A DNA stretch of 64,000 nucleotides from Palsa-504 sp963790065 (GCA_963790065.1 CAWBNK010000001.1:744001-808000); one strand, 5' to 3'; positions 34,187 to 43,327 are shown, counted from the first letter of the stretch. The notes: generated from the letters alone by a model not told the origin. Made by a program: numbers and translations.

Positions 34187-34478
34187 ATGAAAAGGGTCTC
34201 TGCCAGCCAGCTTTTCTGTCGAGAGACAGGGCAAACAATTAAGCGATTGTCACCTTCTGATCAGCGAATGTTCACTCATTTAACGGTTTAGAGATCGATA
34301 TGGCCTGCTTTGCCGTCTTTAGCGGGCCGGAGGTGGGGGCCGCGGGGGCCTGGCGTGATCACCAGTGCGGGTTCGGCACCGCCGCGATGTCCGCGGTGTT
34401 CATGCACGGCTGGGCGTACTGAACACCGAGGCGCGCAGGCTGAGCCTCGGGCGTGGCCTGGATGCTGCGAGCGGAGCG

Positions 34479-35351
34479 TTAGCCGCCGGTGACCACGGGG
34501 CGGGAGGGGTCGGTGATCCAGTCGGACCAGGAGCCGACGTACAGGGCCGCGGGTATGCCGACCAGGGCCAGGGCCAGGACCTCATGCGCTGCGGTAACGC
34601 CGGAACCGCAGTACGCCCCGACCGCGGGGGCGGCGTCCGGGCCGGCCGGGCCTCGGCCGGCGCCGAGGGAGGCAAAGCGGTCCGCGAGCTCGGTGGCGCT
34701 CTTGAACGTGCCGTCCGGGTTGAGGTTGCCTGCGCTCGGCGCGCTGACCGCGCCGGGAATGTGGCCGGCGACCGGATCTACGTGCTCGTTCTCGCCCCGG
34801 TAACGTTCAGCCGAACGGGCGTCAAACAGCAGGCCCCCGCCCGCCATCGCGCCGGCCGCGGATGCGTCAAGGACCGGCATGTGACCCGGCTGCGCGGTGA
34901 AATCCCCCGGCTCCGGTGCAGCGGCGGCCGTGGTCACCGCGAGCCCGGCGGCCAGCCAGGCCCGGTAGCCGCCGTCCAGGACCCGGACGTCGGGGTGACC
35001 GTGGTAGCGCAGCATCCACCAGCCGCGGGCCGCCGGCAGCCCGTCCCCGTCGTCGTACACGACAACCGGACGATCCCGGCTCACCCCGGCGGCGCGCATC
35101 GCCGCCTGGAAGACGGCCGGCTCGGGCAGCGGGTGCCGCCCGGCCGGGCCAGGCGGGCCGGACAGGTCACGGTCGAGATCGACGAAGACGGCGCCCGGCA
35201 GGTGACCCGTACGGTAGCTGTCGAGGCCCGGAGGCCCGCCGAGCCGCCAGCGTGCGTCCAGGAGGACCAGTCCGGGCTGGCCAGCCAGGTCGCCAGCCAA
35301 CTCGCCGGCCAGCGACGGGGCGGAGACGATGAGGCGGCTGGCGCCGCTCAT
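34479..35351 (-). CDS. sseA: Thiosulfate/3-mercaptopyruvate sulfurtransferase (tandem rhodanese)
   Basis: A 290-residue protein of two rhodanese domains. The N-terminal domain is structural (VLLDARWRLGG; no catalytic Cys). The C-terminal domain carries the active-site loop GAYCGSGVTA with the persulfide-forming Cys (about residue 245). The family transfers sulfane sulfur from thiosulfate or 3-mercaptopyruvate to thiols or cyanide. The ATG overlaps the stop of the preceding phosphodiesterase as ATGA, so the two are co-translated. Confidence 0.9.
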   Translation of the reverse strand: MSGASRLIVSAPSLAGELAGDLAGQPGLVLLDARWRLGGPPGLDSYRTGHLPGAVFVDLDRDLSGPPGPAGRHPLPEPAVFQAAMRAAGVSRDRPVVVYDDGDGLPAARGWWMLRYHGHPDVRVLDGGYRAWLAAGLAVTTAAAAPEPGDFTAQPGHMPVLDASAAGAMAGGGLLFDARSAERYRGENEHVDPVAGHIPGAVSAPSAGNLNPDGTFKSATELADRFASLGAGRGPAGPDAAPAVGAYCGSGVTAAHEVLALALVGIPAALYVGSWSDWITDPSRPVVTGG

Positions 35352-36493
35352 ATCACCGTGAAGGCGAGCGCGGGTATGAGCTGCTCGGCGGGGGTGAGCG
35401 AGCCGTGCATGCCGGTCAGCGCGGACTCCCGCGGCTCGGTCTTCGTGGCTACCACGGCAGCGGAACCCGCGCAGGCGGCCACCACATCGCCGATCCGGTC
35501 GGCCAGGGCCGGGTCTACCGGGCCGAACCATCCTTCCTTGATCGCCTCGTCCCTGGCCAGCACCCAGGCGCGCTCGCCCAGGACCTCACGCCAGGTGGCC
35601 AGGACGTCCCCGGCGGCGCCGGGCTGGGCGTACACGTGCCTGGCTCGCGCCTCGCCGCCGAGCACCGCCACCCCCGCGCGCAGCTCAGTTATCTCGTCCG
35701 CGTCTATCCGGTCCTCGGGACCGATGTCCAGCATGCCGTGGTCGGCGGTCACGTACAGGCAGGTCCCGGAGGGCAGCGAGCTGGCCAGCTGTTCGGCCAG
35801 CTTGTCCACGTGGGCCAGCTGGTTGTACCAGTCATCCGAGCCGACACCGAACGTGTGCCCGGTATTGTCGAGGTCACCGTGGTACACCGTCACCAGCGCG
35901 CGCCCGTTCTCTGCGATCACCCGGGCGGCCTGCGCCGCCAGGGCGCCCATGCTGTCAGCGGGCCGGTAGGCCGCCCCGCGCATGGTGGCGATCGTCAAGC
36001 CGGTACCGCGGAAGGAACCCTGGGCCACGTGGATGCCCTCGATGCCGGCCTTGGCTGCGCGCTCGTAGATGGTGGGCAGCCGCTGCCACTCGCGGGGATC
36101 GACGCGCGAGTCCCAGCGCAGCGCGTTCAGCAGGATGTCCTCGCCGGGCACCAGGACCTTGTAGCCGAGCATCCCGTGCTGACCCGGCGGGCGGCCGGTA
36201 CACAGCGAGCCGAGGCTGGTCACGGTCGTGGACGGGAAGCCCGCCGTGATCGGCTTGGAGTTGCGGGCCAGCTCAGACAGGAACGGCGCGCCCGCCGGAT
36301 GGTCCCGCAGCAGCTCCCAGCCGAGCCCGTCGACGATCAGCAGGCACGCGCGCTGCGCGTCGGCCAGACCGAGGACGTTCTGCGACTCGGGTGCATCGGG
36401 GTCTAGGGACGCGAGAATCGACGAGGACAAGTCGGCCAGCGTCGCCGTCCCGTAGGCAGGCACGATGGGCGAATGTCTCGGCTCGAGCGTCAT
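35348..36493 (-). CDS. Alkaline-phosphatase-superfamily nucleotide pyrophosphatase/phosphodiesterase
   Basis: A 381-residue metal-dependent phosphoryl hydrolase. The two-zinc site is visible: first Asp in LIVDGLGWE, nucleophile Thr in FPSTTVTSLG, the DLDNTGH pair, VTADHGML, and the last His in TGMHGSLT. It resembles the type I phosphodiesterase/nucleotide pyrophosphatase branch. No signal peptide is apparent, so it may act in the cytoplasm. It is followed by sulfurtransferase with a 4-base overlap; the pairing recurs in actinobacteria but its meaning is unknown. Confidence 0.88.
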   Translation of the reverse strand: MTLEPRHSPIVPAYGTATLADLSSSILASLDPDAPESQNVLGLADAQRACLLIVDGLGWELLRDHPAGAPFLSELARNSKPITAGFPSTTVTSLGSLCTGRPPGQHGMLGYKVLVPGEDILLNALRWDSRVDPREWQRLPTIYERAAKAGIEGIHVAQGSFRGTGLTIATMRGAAYRPADSMGALAAQAARVIAENGRALVTVYHGDLDNTGHTFGVGSDDWYNQLAHVDKLAEQLASSLPSGTCLYVTADHGMLDIGPEDRIDADEITELRAGVAVLGGEARARHVYAQPGAAGDVLATWREVLGERAWVLARDEAIKEGWFGPVDPALADRIGDVVAACAGSAAVVATKTEPRESALTGMHGSLTPAEQLIPALAFTVI

Positions 36494-36623
36494 GCGGGAA
36501 TCCTCATCTGCTACTCGTGGGTGCCACTCAGCGTCTTACCCTCGGCGCCGTCTGCCAGTGCATCATGCCGGAACATCGTGCCACTGGGCAGGCATCACCG
36601 GCAAAACGCAGGAAAACGGATTC

Positions 36624-37217
36624 TCAGCTGCCATGCACCGCGGTGGCGTCGGACAGGGCGCGCGCAAAACTCAGCAGCCCGCGCACGGCCTCGTCCCCGT
36701 CTGCGGCCTGGCTGACCCGCAGCGAGAAGTCGTCGGCCGTGATCGTGCCCAGGTAGCCATGATCGGCTTCGCAGCTCTCGTCGCCGCAGTGGGCCGGCTC
36801 GAGTTCCAGGTGGGACAGCACGTTCCAGCCGATGGTGAGCACCACCTCCGACGGCGTGGTCGCCCCGGGCACGTAGGCGGCCGGGTCGGGGAACACCCGG
36901 GTCAGAGCCACGGACGAGATCTTGCTGAACCGGATCGCCTCCGTGCTGGTCTCGGCGCGCGGGAGGCTGTCCGGGTCATCGGCCGGGTACTCGTCGGTGT
37001 GTGAGTACACCAGCCGGGTGGGGGTAAGCGTCAGCACGGTCATGTGCCGCCGCACCTCCATGCCGGGATCGAAGATGGCGTCGTGGTGCACGACGTAAGC
37101 CGTAACGGGTTCGGACCCCAGCGCCGAGGTGACCGCGTCGTACACCAGCCCCGGGTAGTAGCCGCTGTGCTCGATCGCGGCCCGCAGGCCATCTGTCATG
37201 ACTCGCGTTTCCCTCAT
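36624..37217 (-). CDS. DUF5998 family protein
   Basis: A conserved actinobacterial protein of 197 residues from the ATG at 37217; the later ATG at 37199 (six residues shorter) is also possible. Conserved blocks: SGYYPGLVYDAVTSALG, AYVVHHDAIFDPGMEVRRHM, LTPTRLVYSHTDEYP and CEADHGYLGTI. The His/Asp/Cys-rich segment HCGDESCEADHGY might bind a metal. No membrane segment. It lies 131 bp upstream of the phosphodiesterase-sulfurtransferase pair, same strand, as in other actinobacteria. Confidence 0.82.
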   Translation of the reverse strand: MRETRVMTDGLRAAIEHSGYYPGLVYDAVTSALGSEPVTAYVVHHDAIFDPGMEVRRHMTVLTLTPTRLVYSHTDEYPADDPDSLPRAETSTEAIRFSKISSVALTRVFPDPAAYVPGATTPSEVVLTIGWNVLSHLELEPAHCGDESCEADHGYLGTITADDFSLRVSQAADGDEAVRGLLSFARALSDATAVHGS

Positions 37218-37328
37218 GCCCCCATCCTGCACCGTCCCGGGAGATGCTTTACCCACGGGACTGTATCTCGCCAGCTGTACCCGCGCTCTGTTAGTTCACG
37301 CCTGGCTCGCGCTGCGGCGGGCCACGCT

Positions 37329-37378
37329 CCGGAATATCACGTTCCGGGACAGCGCACCCCCGGATATCCCTCTTCCGG
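37329..37378. repeat. Paired CCGGA...TTCCGG inverted repeats upstream of the DUF5998 gene
   Basis: CCGGAA (37329-37334) pairs with TTCCGG (37342-37347), and CCGGAT (from 37361) is followed by TTCCGG (37373-37378), the two units about 32 bases apart. They sit in the 186-bp gap between the two same-strand genes (37218-37403) and might be protein-binding sites or terminator stems for the 37404-37844 gene. Confidence 0.35.
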
Positions 37379-37403
37379 AGGTAACGTTCAGGCGCCCGGA
37401 GAG

Positions 37404-37844
37404 CTAGCCCTCAGGGATTGTCATGCTCCGGCCCGGATGTCCATCTGGCATCCCGGCCGGCCTGAGGTCGGCCAGGTGCAGCACGCGCTCTTCGGGCGGC
37501 TCGGGCGCGGCGATCGCGCTCGAGCTCGGCGCGGGCTTCGGCTTGCGCGGCTTCCTCGGGCCGGATCCGCCGCCGCGCCCCCGGTAGACGATCAGTCCGT
37601 TCACCGGATCGGGCACGCCGTCCAGGGCCGAGCGGACCGCAGGCAGGGCGCGGAACACCTCCCACTGCGCGTCGGTCTCGAAGAGCACCTCGAACACGAC
37701 ACCGTAACGATGCTCGTGCCACTCCCAGTAGGTGGCCCCGTTGGTCACCGCGGCCTCGATGAGCTCGTCCTGATAGGAATCCTTCCATCGGCGCGCGGGC
37801 AGCTGCTCGGCGTCGAAGACCTCTATTGACCACCACTCGGACAC
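37404..37844 (-). CDS. Conserved hypothetical protein
   Basis: A 146-residue protein that I do not recognise by name. The N-terminal ~85 residues look folded (SEWWSIEVFDAEQLPA, then YWEWHEHRYGVVFEVLFE), and the remainder is a Pro/Arg/Lys-rich low-complexity linker ending in a short conserved-looking tail. No catalytic motif or membrane helix. Codon use fits the neighbours, and the ATG start gives a plausible protein, so it is probably real. It is divergent from cobS by about 100 bp. Confidence 0.65.
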   Translation of the reverse strand: MSEWWSIEVFDAEQLPARRWKDSYQDELIEAAVTNGATYWEWHEHRYGVVFEVLFETDAQWEVFRALPAVRSALDGVPDPVNGLIVYRGRGGGSGPRKPRKPKPAPSSSAIAAPEPPEERVLHLADLRPAGMPDGHPGRSMTIPEG

Positions 37845-37942
37845 GCCTGTCCCACCGCCATCCGATCGCGTTCACCCCGTCCGGGTTGGCACCCACTTGA
37901 GATAGTACGTCTTTTGGCGACCGGCCGATAGGCTCCTTCGCC

Positions 37943-38842
37943 ATGAGGTGGACCGGGCTGAGGCTGTCCGTGACGCTGCTCACGGTGATCCCGCTGCGCG
38001 GAGCGGTTCCTGCCGCATCGCCGCGATCCCCCGACGCGGCCGGCCCAGGCGCGCCCGCTCCGTCCCTGCTGTCGTCGCGGTCCTCGCCGTCCTCGCCGTC
38101 CGCGTCGTCACGGCCGGATCAGGCCACGGCGGCCGCGGCCATGGCGTGGGCACCCGTCGTCGGCCTGCTGCTCGGCGCCATCGGCGCCGCCGTCCTGCTC
38201 GGCGCCGATCATCCGCTGGGCGCCGGGCCGCTGACCGGGGCCGTGCTCGCCATATCCTCACTCGCCCTGCTCAGCCGGGGGCTGCACCTGGACGGCCTGG
38301 CCGACCTGGCCGACGGCCTGGGCAGCGGCCAGCCCGCGCCCGTGGCCCTCGAGATCATGCACCGCTCGGACATCGGACCGTTCGGCACCGTGACGCTGAT
38401 CCTGTCGCTGCTCATCCAGGTCGCCGCGCTCAGCCAGGCGGAATCCTCCGGCCCGGGACGCGGCGCGGCCGCGCTGATCGCCGCGGTCGTCACCGGCAGG
38501 CTCGCGCTGACCTGGGCCTGCCGCCGGGGCGTCCCGTCCGCGCGGCCGGACGGGCTGGGAGCGCTGGTGGCGGGCACGGTCCGCCCGGCGATCCCGGTCC
38601 TGATCACGGTGGCCGCGGTGGCGGCGGCGGCCGCGGCGGTGGCGGTCTCTACCAGGCTGGCCAGCCAGCCGCTCGGCTGGACCCTACCGCTGGCCGTGGT
38701 CGCGGGCCTGGCCGCCGCGCTGGTCGTGCAGCGGCACGCGGTGCGGCGGCTGGGCGGGATAACCGGCGACGTGCTCGGCGCGCTGGCCGAGGTCGCGGCC
38801 ACGGTCACCCTGGTCGTGGCGGCCATGGGCCCGCGAGCCTGA
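37943..38842 (+). CDS. cobS: Adenosylcobinamide-GDP ribazoletransferase (cobalamin synthase)
   Basis: A 299-residue polytopic membrane enzyme joining adenosylcobinamide-GDP to alpha-ribazole (or its phosphate), the last step of cobalamin nucleotide-loop assembly. The Mg2+-binding motif GLHLDGLADLADGL (about residues 113-126) is intact, followed by MHRSDIGPFG and GGITGDVLGALAEV near the C-terminus. Residues 25-65 form an unusual Pro/Ser-rich insertion. No other cob genes are adjacent, so the pathway is dispersed. Confidence 0.9.
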   Translation: MRWTGLRLSVTLLTVIPLRGAVPAASPRSPDAAGPGAPAPSLLSSRSSPSSPSASSRPDQATAAAAMAWAPVVGLLLGAIGAAVLLGADHPLGAGPLTGAVLAISSLALLSRGLHLDGLADLADGLGSGQPAPVALEIMHRSDIGPFGTVTLILSLLIQVAALSQAESSGPGRGAAALIAAVVTGRLALTWACRRGVPSARPDGLGALVAGTVRPAIPVLITVAAVAAAAAAVAVSTRLASQPLGWTLPLAVVAGLAAALVVQRHAVRRLGGITGDVLGALAEVAATVTLVVAAMGPRA

Positions 38843-39018
38843 CGGCCATGGCCCGCAGGCCTGACGGCCCGCGGGCGCGCGCGGAGGCATCGCGACGATG
38901 GCGGACAGTTCGGCATCTAATTCCGGCCCTGTCCATATGTTTCAATTGCGCAAAGACCGGTTCGCCGCAGATCTCGCAGAACCGCTTCCACGGACAGGAT
39001 TCCGGGCAGGAACCGCAG

Positions 39019-40671
39019 ATGGCAACGACGCACGAGGTGTTCAACCAGCCACCGGCGCTGGCCGGGTATGACGTCGCCAGCGACCCGGCCATGCTCGACG
39101 CGCTGCGACGCGAGGGGGCAGGCTGGGCCGAGGACGCCATCCGCGAACTCGGCCGCCTGGCCGGCTCGGCCGGGGCGCAGGAACTCGGCCGGCAGGCGAA
39201 CGAGAACCCGCCCGTACTGCGGACGCACGACCGGTTCGGCCATCGCATCGACGAGGTGGAGTTCCACCCGGCCTGGCATGAGCTGATGACCGTGGCGGTG
39301 CGGCATGGCCTGCACGCCGCGCCCTGGCGGGATGACCGGCCCGGCGCGCACGTGGCCCGGGCCGCTGGATTCTACGTGTGGGGGGCCACCGACGCCGGGC
39401 ACTGCTGTCCCATCTCGATGACCTATGCGATCGTGCCCGCACTGCGCCACACGCCAGGCCTGGCCGACCGTTTCGAGCCGCTGCTGGCGGCCCAGGACTA
39501 CGACTTCGGCCTGCGCCCGCCCGAGACCAAGCGGGCGCTGCTCGCTGGCATGTCGATGACCGAGAAGCAGGGTGGTTCCGACATCCGGGCCAATACCACC
39601 CGCGCCGTCCCGCAAGACGACGGCAGCTACCTGCTGACCGGGCACAAGTGGTTCACGTCGGCCCCGATGGGCGATCTGTTCATGGTGCTGGCGCAGGCCC
39701 CCGGCGGGCTGTCCTGCTTCCTGCTGCCTCGCGTGCTTCCCGACGGCCGCCGGAACGGCATGCACCTGCAGCGGCTGAAGGACAAGCTCGGCAACCGCTC
39801 GAACGCGTCGGCCGAGGTCGAATACGACCAGGCGACGGCCTGGCTGGTCGGCGAGGAAGGCCACGGCGTCCGCACCATCATCGAGATGGTGAACATGACC
39901 CGGCTGGACTGCGTGCTCGGCACGGCCACCGGGATGCGGACGGGCGTCACGCTCGCGGCCCACCACGCCTCGCACCGTACGACGTTCGGCCGCCGGCTGG
40001 TTGACCAGCCGCTGATGGCCAGCGTGCTGGCGGATCTGGCGATCGAGTCGGAGGCGACGACGATGGCGGCTTTCCGGCTGGCCGGGGCGACTGACCGGGC
40101 GGCCAGGGGCGACCAGCAGGAGGCCGCGTTCCGCCGCCTGGCGCTCGCGGCCACCAAATACTGGGCGTGCAAGCGCGCCCCGGGCCACGCGGCCGAGGCG
40201 CTGGAGTGCCTGGGCGGTAACGGCTACGTGGAGGAGTCGGGTATGCCCCGGCTGTACCGCGAGGCACCGCTGGCCTCGATCTGGGAGGGCTCGGGGAACG
40301 TCGCCGCGCTCGACACGCTCCGCGCCCTGACCAGGCAGCCTGAGTCGGCCGAGGCGTTCTTCGCCGAGCTTGACCAGGCGTCGGGAGCGGACAGCCGCCT
40401 TGACCAGGCCATCGCCCGGCTGCGCAAGGAGATAGGCGACCCCTCGGAGGCCAGGGCCCGCCAGCTCGCCGAGGCCATAGCACTCACCCTGCAGGGTGCG
40501 CTGCTGGTCCGGCACGCTCCCCCGGCCGTGGCCGATGCGTTCACCGCATCCCGCCTGGCCGACGACGCCGGAGGTCCGTGGGGTTGGGGGCATGCCTACG
40601 GCACGCTCCCTTCCGGCACCGACACCGCGGCCGTCATCGAGCGTGCCACCCCCGAGGTCAGCTCTGGATGA
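39019..40671 (+). CDS. AidB-like acyl-CoA dehydrogenase family flavoprotein
   Basis: A 550-residue FAD protein of the AidB/isovaleryl-CoA dehydrogenase branch. The start is the ATG at 39019 with AGGAA 6 bases upstream; the frame is open far upstream only as a shadow of cobS. Signatures: SMTEKQGGSDIRANTT (flavin-side strand), TGHKWFTSAP, ECLGGNGYVEESGMPRLYR and IWEGSGNV. AidB proteins bind DNA and respond to alkylation damage, but many relatives are simple dehydrogenases. A C-terminal extension of ~110 residues follows. The alpha/beta hydrolase starts 5 bp downstream. Confidence 0.88.
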   Translation: MATTHEVFNQPPALAGYDVASDPAMLDALRREGAGWAEDAIRELGRLAGSAGAQELGRQANENPPVLRTHDRFGHRIDEVEFHPAWHELMTVAVRHGLHAAPWRDDRPGAHVARAAGFYVWGATDAGHCCPISMTYAIVPALRHTPGLADRFEPLLAAQDYDFGLRPPETKRALLAGMSMTEKQGGSDIRANTTRAVPQDDGSYLLTGHKWFTSAPMGDLFMVLAQAPGGLSCFLLPRVLPDGRRNGMHLQRLKDKLGNRSNASAEVEYDQATAWLVGEEGHGVRTIIEMVNMTRLDCVLGTATGMRTGVTLAAHHASHRTTFGRRLVDQPLMASVLADLAIESEATTMAAFRLAGATDRAARGDQQEAAFRRLALAATKYWACKRAPGHAAEALECLGGNGYVEESGMPRLYREAPLASIWEGSGNVAALDTLRALTRQPESAEAFFAELDQASGADSRLDQAIARLRKEIGDPSEARARQLAEAIALTLQGALLVRHAPPAVADAFTASRLADDAGGPWGWGHAYGTLPSGTDTAAVIERATPEVSSG

Positions 40672-40675
40672 ACCG

Positions 40676-41452
40676 GTGACCGGCATCCTGGACCGGCCCG
40701 CTCCGCCGCCCGACCTCACGGTGGCGTACGGCCCGCTGGCTGACCAGGTCATCGACCTGTGGCTGCCGCCGGAGCCGGGGGCGGCCAGGGTGCCGCTGAT
40801 CGTGCTGATCCACGGCGGGTTCTGGAGGCCCGCCTACGACCGCAGGCACCTGGGGCCGATGGCTGACGCCCTGGCCCGGGCCGGCCACGTGGTCGCGGTC
40901 CCCGAGTACCGCCGGGCCGGAATGGCCGAGGAGGGCTGGACGGGCACGTTCAACGACATCGCCGCGGCCCTGGACCAGGCGGCGGCGATCGCCGAACCCC
41001 ACGGCGCGGACTCCCGTCAGGTCACCTGGGCGGGCCATTCGGCAGGCGGCCATCTCGCCCTGTGGGCGGCCGCCCGGACTGGACTGCCCGCGGGTTCGCC
41101 CTGGCCCGCGGGGTGCGCCGCGCCGCACGTCGTCTCGCTGGCCGGATGCAGCTCACTGCGCCTGTGCGCGCAGTGGAACCTGAGCGGCGGGGCCGTGCGC
41201 AACCTGATGGGCGGCCTGCCCGATGAGGTCCCTGAGCGCTACGCGCTGGCCGACCCGGCCGCCCTGCCCGCTCCCCCGGTCCGGGTCACCCTGGTGCACG
41301 GCACCGACGATGACGACGTGCCGCTGGCCATGAGCCGGGCCTTCAAGGCCGGGCGCCTCATCGAAATTCCCGGGGCTGGTCACTTCGACCTGATCGATCC
41401 GCAGAGCTTTGCCTGGCCCCAGGTCCTGTCCGTTCTGGCCGGCGCCGTTTAG
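40676..41452 (+). CDS. Alpha/beta hydrolase (kynurenine-formamidase-like)
   Basis: A 258-residue serine hydrolase. The oxyanion motif HGGFW (about residue 46) and nucleophile elbow GHSAGGH (~residue 122) are typical of the esterase/kynurenine formamidase group. The remaining triad residues are probably Asp in HGTDDDDVP and His in GAGHFDL. The GTG start follows the acyl-CoA dehydrogenase stop by 4 bases, so they form an operon. Substrate unknown. A strong hairpin terminator lies 70 bp downstream. Confidence 0.85.
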   Translation: MTGILDRPAPPPDLTVAYGPLADQVIDLWLPPEPGAARVPLIVLIHGGFWRPAYDRRHLGPMADALARAGHVVAVPEYRRAGMAEEGWTGTFNDIAAALDQAAAIAEPHGADSRQVTWAGHSAGGHLALWAAARTGLPAGSPWPAGCAAPHVVSLAGCSSLRLCAQWNLSGGAVRNLMGGLPDEVPERYALADPAALPAPPVRVTLVHGTDDDDVPLAMSRAFKAGRLIEIPGAGHFDLIDPQSFAWPQVLSVLAGAV

Positions 41453-41522
41453 CTGCCAAAGGGCGCCGGCACGCCGCGAAAGAGCTCTGCCTGCGGCAAA
41501 CTGAGCCCCTGTCTCACCGAAA

Positions 41523-41570
41523 GAAGCTGTGCCCTTCTGCGATCCCCAGATCACGGAAGGGCACAGCTTC
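41523..41570. terminator. Perfect long stem-loop between convergent hydrolase and lsr2 genes
   Basis: Arms 41523-41537 and 41556-41570 match perfectly over 15 bases with an 18-base loop. It is positioned in the 249-bp gap between the alpha/beta hydrolase (+) and lsr2 (-), the natural place for a bidirectional terminator. The remaining gap sequence shows no coding potential that I can identify. Confidence 0.72.
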
Positions 41571-41701
41571 CCGAAAAGTCACGCTGCGGAGTCGCGCCAG
41601 GGAAGTCCGTGACGCACTTGCCTAGCGCCTCAGGCAACGGCCGTCTGTCCTGTTTACTGCCTAACCGGGACAGCTGAAGCTGACCCTTGGTTTCCCGTCG
41701 C

Positions 41702-42043
41702 CTAGTTTCCCGTCGCCGCACGGAACCTGACCACCAATTCAGCCGGTACGCGACCACGGTCCTTGACATCGATCCCTTGCGCCTTTGCCCACTCACGAAC
41801 CTCGGTGGTGTTGACACCAGTGGCCGAGGCCCTGCGCCCCCCACTGCGGGCCGGCCGCCGGGCCGTACCGCTGCTCCGGCGCGCGGCATCAACGTACTTG
41901 GCCAATGCCTTCCGTAGCGCCTCAGCGTGCTTAGCGTTCAGGTCGATCTCGTACTCGGCGCCATCCAGCCCAAAGCGGACAGTGCCCTCAGCCTCGCTGC
42001 CATCGATGTCGTCGATGAACAAGGTTTGTATCTTCTGGGCCAC
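41702..42043 (-). CDS. lsr2: Lsr2, nucleoid-associated xenogeneic silencer
   Basis: A 113-residue histone-like protein that bridges DNA and silences A+T-rich, often horizontally acquired, genes. The N-terminal dimerisation domain is clear (MAQKIQTLFIDDIDGSEAEG after a GTG start), followed by a basic linker (ARRSSGTARRPARSGGRR). The C-terminal DNA-binding domain holds the RGR AT-hook-like motif in DVKDRGRVPAELV. The GTG at 42043 has GGAG 5-6 bases upstream. Its upstream region is unusually A+T-rich for this window, as expected if Lsr2 regulates itself. Confidence 0.95.
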   Translation of the reverse strand: MAQKIQTLFIDDIDGSEAEGTVRFGLDGAEYEIDLNAKHAEALRKALAKYVDAARRSSGTARRPARSGGRRASATGVNTTEVREWAKAQGIDVKDRGRVPAELVVRFRAATGN

Positions 42044-42868
42044 GTGTGCTCCGTTTCTCTCGTTGAATAGTGCACAGAATAGATGATAGACGAAACATAA
42101 GCCCGCACCGGGGTCCATGTTGAATACACACGCGATCGGGGAACGCCGGCTACCACATCGAGCGGGCTTGAACCTGGACACGGTAACCATCGGTGCGCGC
42201 ATGCATACCTTAAGCCGCCTACAGGTGAAGCCGTCAAACCGAACTCTGCGACTGCGGGCGGTTCGCCATCATTCCTGCCTTGCGGAATCAGGTCAGCACG
42301 CTTGACTGGCATCGTATTGCCTGGTGTTAGCGCTCACTACAGTCGGCGGGCCTTGATCCGGACACCGGCTCATTAAATGGGGCGTTAGCCGTGCATCTCC
42401 TGTGCGGCCACGGCCGTACAGCAGTCGACCCCTCCACCCGGCGTGAGCGGCGCAGACTCGGGATACTTTTGCACGTGCAGCGACAAACCATCTCGGGCCG
42501 AGAACTCATCTCTACGCCGAGGCTACCGTTTTCCTCCTAGTGAACTCGTATCGAGTCCGGGACGCCTGGCCCGGGTTCGCCGCTGCCGTCCCGTCCGTCA
42601 TCCGGAACGCATGTTGATCCGCGTCATTCGGTTTTATCGCGAAATGAGACAGCGCCCTGCGGTACATGCGGTCAGACCGTGACAGGACCCGTGCCGGCAC
42701 AGCCAGGCACGTCTTTGCTGCTATACGGTTCCTTTTGGTTCGGGTTTTCTGCGGAAGAGGACGTCGGTCATCTCGGTATTCCGGTACCGTCTCCTCAGCG
42801 CGAACTACCCACCGTCACTGGGTCTGCGCAAAACCGGCGGACGCTTACCACGATGTTCGCTGATTTGC
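42044..42868. other. 825-bp gene-poor stretch of lower G+C upstream of lsr2
   Basis: I find no convincing gene here. The open frames are short, differ between strands, and their products look like shuffled low-complexity sequence. G+C is visibly lower than in the flanking genes, with runs such as GAATAGATGATAGACG near 42070. It contains the lsr2 promoter region at the left. No tRNA was seen. It may be a Lsr2-bound regulatory or insertion-prone region, or decayed DNA. Confidence 0.55.
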
Positions 42869-43327
42869 TTACGGGTCCTGCAATTCCTGCCACGTCTTGC
42901 CGCTCCGGACGCTCTCCGGCCGCTCCGCCACGATGTCCGAGCCGGGACGTGCCTCCTCGTCCCGGACCTTCACCAGGATCCAGCGCTTCTCGCCGGTCCG
43001 GGTCAGCGCGAAACCGCCCGACAGCTTTCTGCCGTGCAGGATGAACGAGACGTGGCCCGGCTCGTCCTTGAGGACTTCGGCGGTTCCCTCGTCCCAGATG
43101 ATCACCGCGCCAGTGCCGCGGCGCTGACCTTCGTGCACGCCCTCGAATTCACCAGCCGACAGGGAATGGTCATCCACCGGGACCGCGAGCCGCCGGACCA
43201 CGGGGTCGAGCGACGGCCCCTTCGGCACGGCCCACGAGCGCAGCACCTCCCCCGACTGCAACCGGAAGTCAAAGTGCAACGTCGTCGCATCATGTAGTTG
43301 CACCACAAAGCGCGGCTCGCCGATCAC
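42869..43327 (-). CDS. Stand-alone LigD-type 3'-phosphoesterase domain
   Basis: A 152-residue protein matching the phosphoesterase (PE) domain of bacterial LigD, which removes 3'-phosphate and 3'-ribonucleotides at DNA ends. The metal/active-site motifs are present: HDATTLHFDFRL (two His plus Asp and Arg), SWAVPKGPSLDP, and DDHSLSAGEFEG. Some residues depart from the usual form (EG...HEGQRRGTGAVIIWDEG). No polymerase or ligase domain is attached and no Ku gene is nearby, so a stand-alone end-trimming role is inferred. The GTG start overlaps the SRPBCC gene stop (GTGA). Confidence 0.85.
   Translation of the reverse strand: MIGEPRFVVQLHDATTLHFDFRLQSGEVLRSWAVPKGPSLDPVVRRLAVPVDDHSLSAGEFEGVHEGQRRGTGAVIIWDEGTAEVLKDEPGHVSFILHGRKLSGGFALTRTGEKRWILVKVRDEEARPGSDIVAERPESVRSGKTWQELQDP

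Noticed and set aside
34240..34300. A GTTCACT-like sequence upstream of pit as a possible PHO box
   Set aside because: Only one partial copy is seen; a PHO box needs spaced direct repeats, and pit genes are often not PhoP-controlled.
37948..39018. Continuous open frame from cobS into the acyl-CoA dehydrogenase, read as one fusion
   Set aside because: The first part is the +1 shadow of cobS; AGGAA and the ATG at 39019 mark a separate gene.
39019..40671. Calling the AidB-like protein a confirmed alkylation-response protein
   Set aside because: Sequence supports the flavoprotein fold only; DNA-binding specificity of AidB cannot be seen, and most relatives are ordinary acyl-CoA dehydrogenases.
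42117..42863. Several 60-120-codon frames in the lsr2 upstream stretch
   Set aside because: None has a ribosome site or conserved motif; they lie in both strands and reflect absence of stops, not genes.
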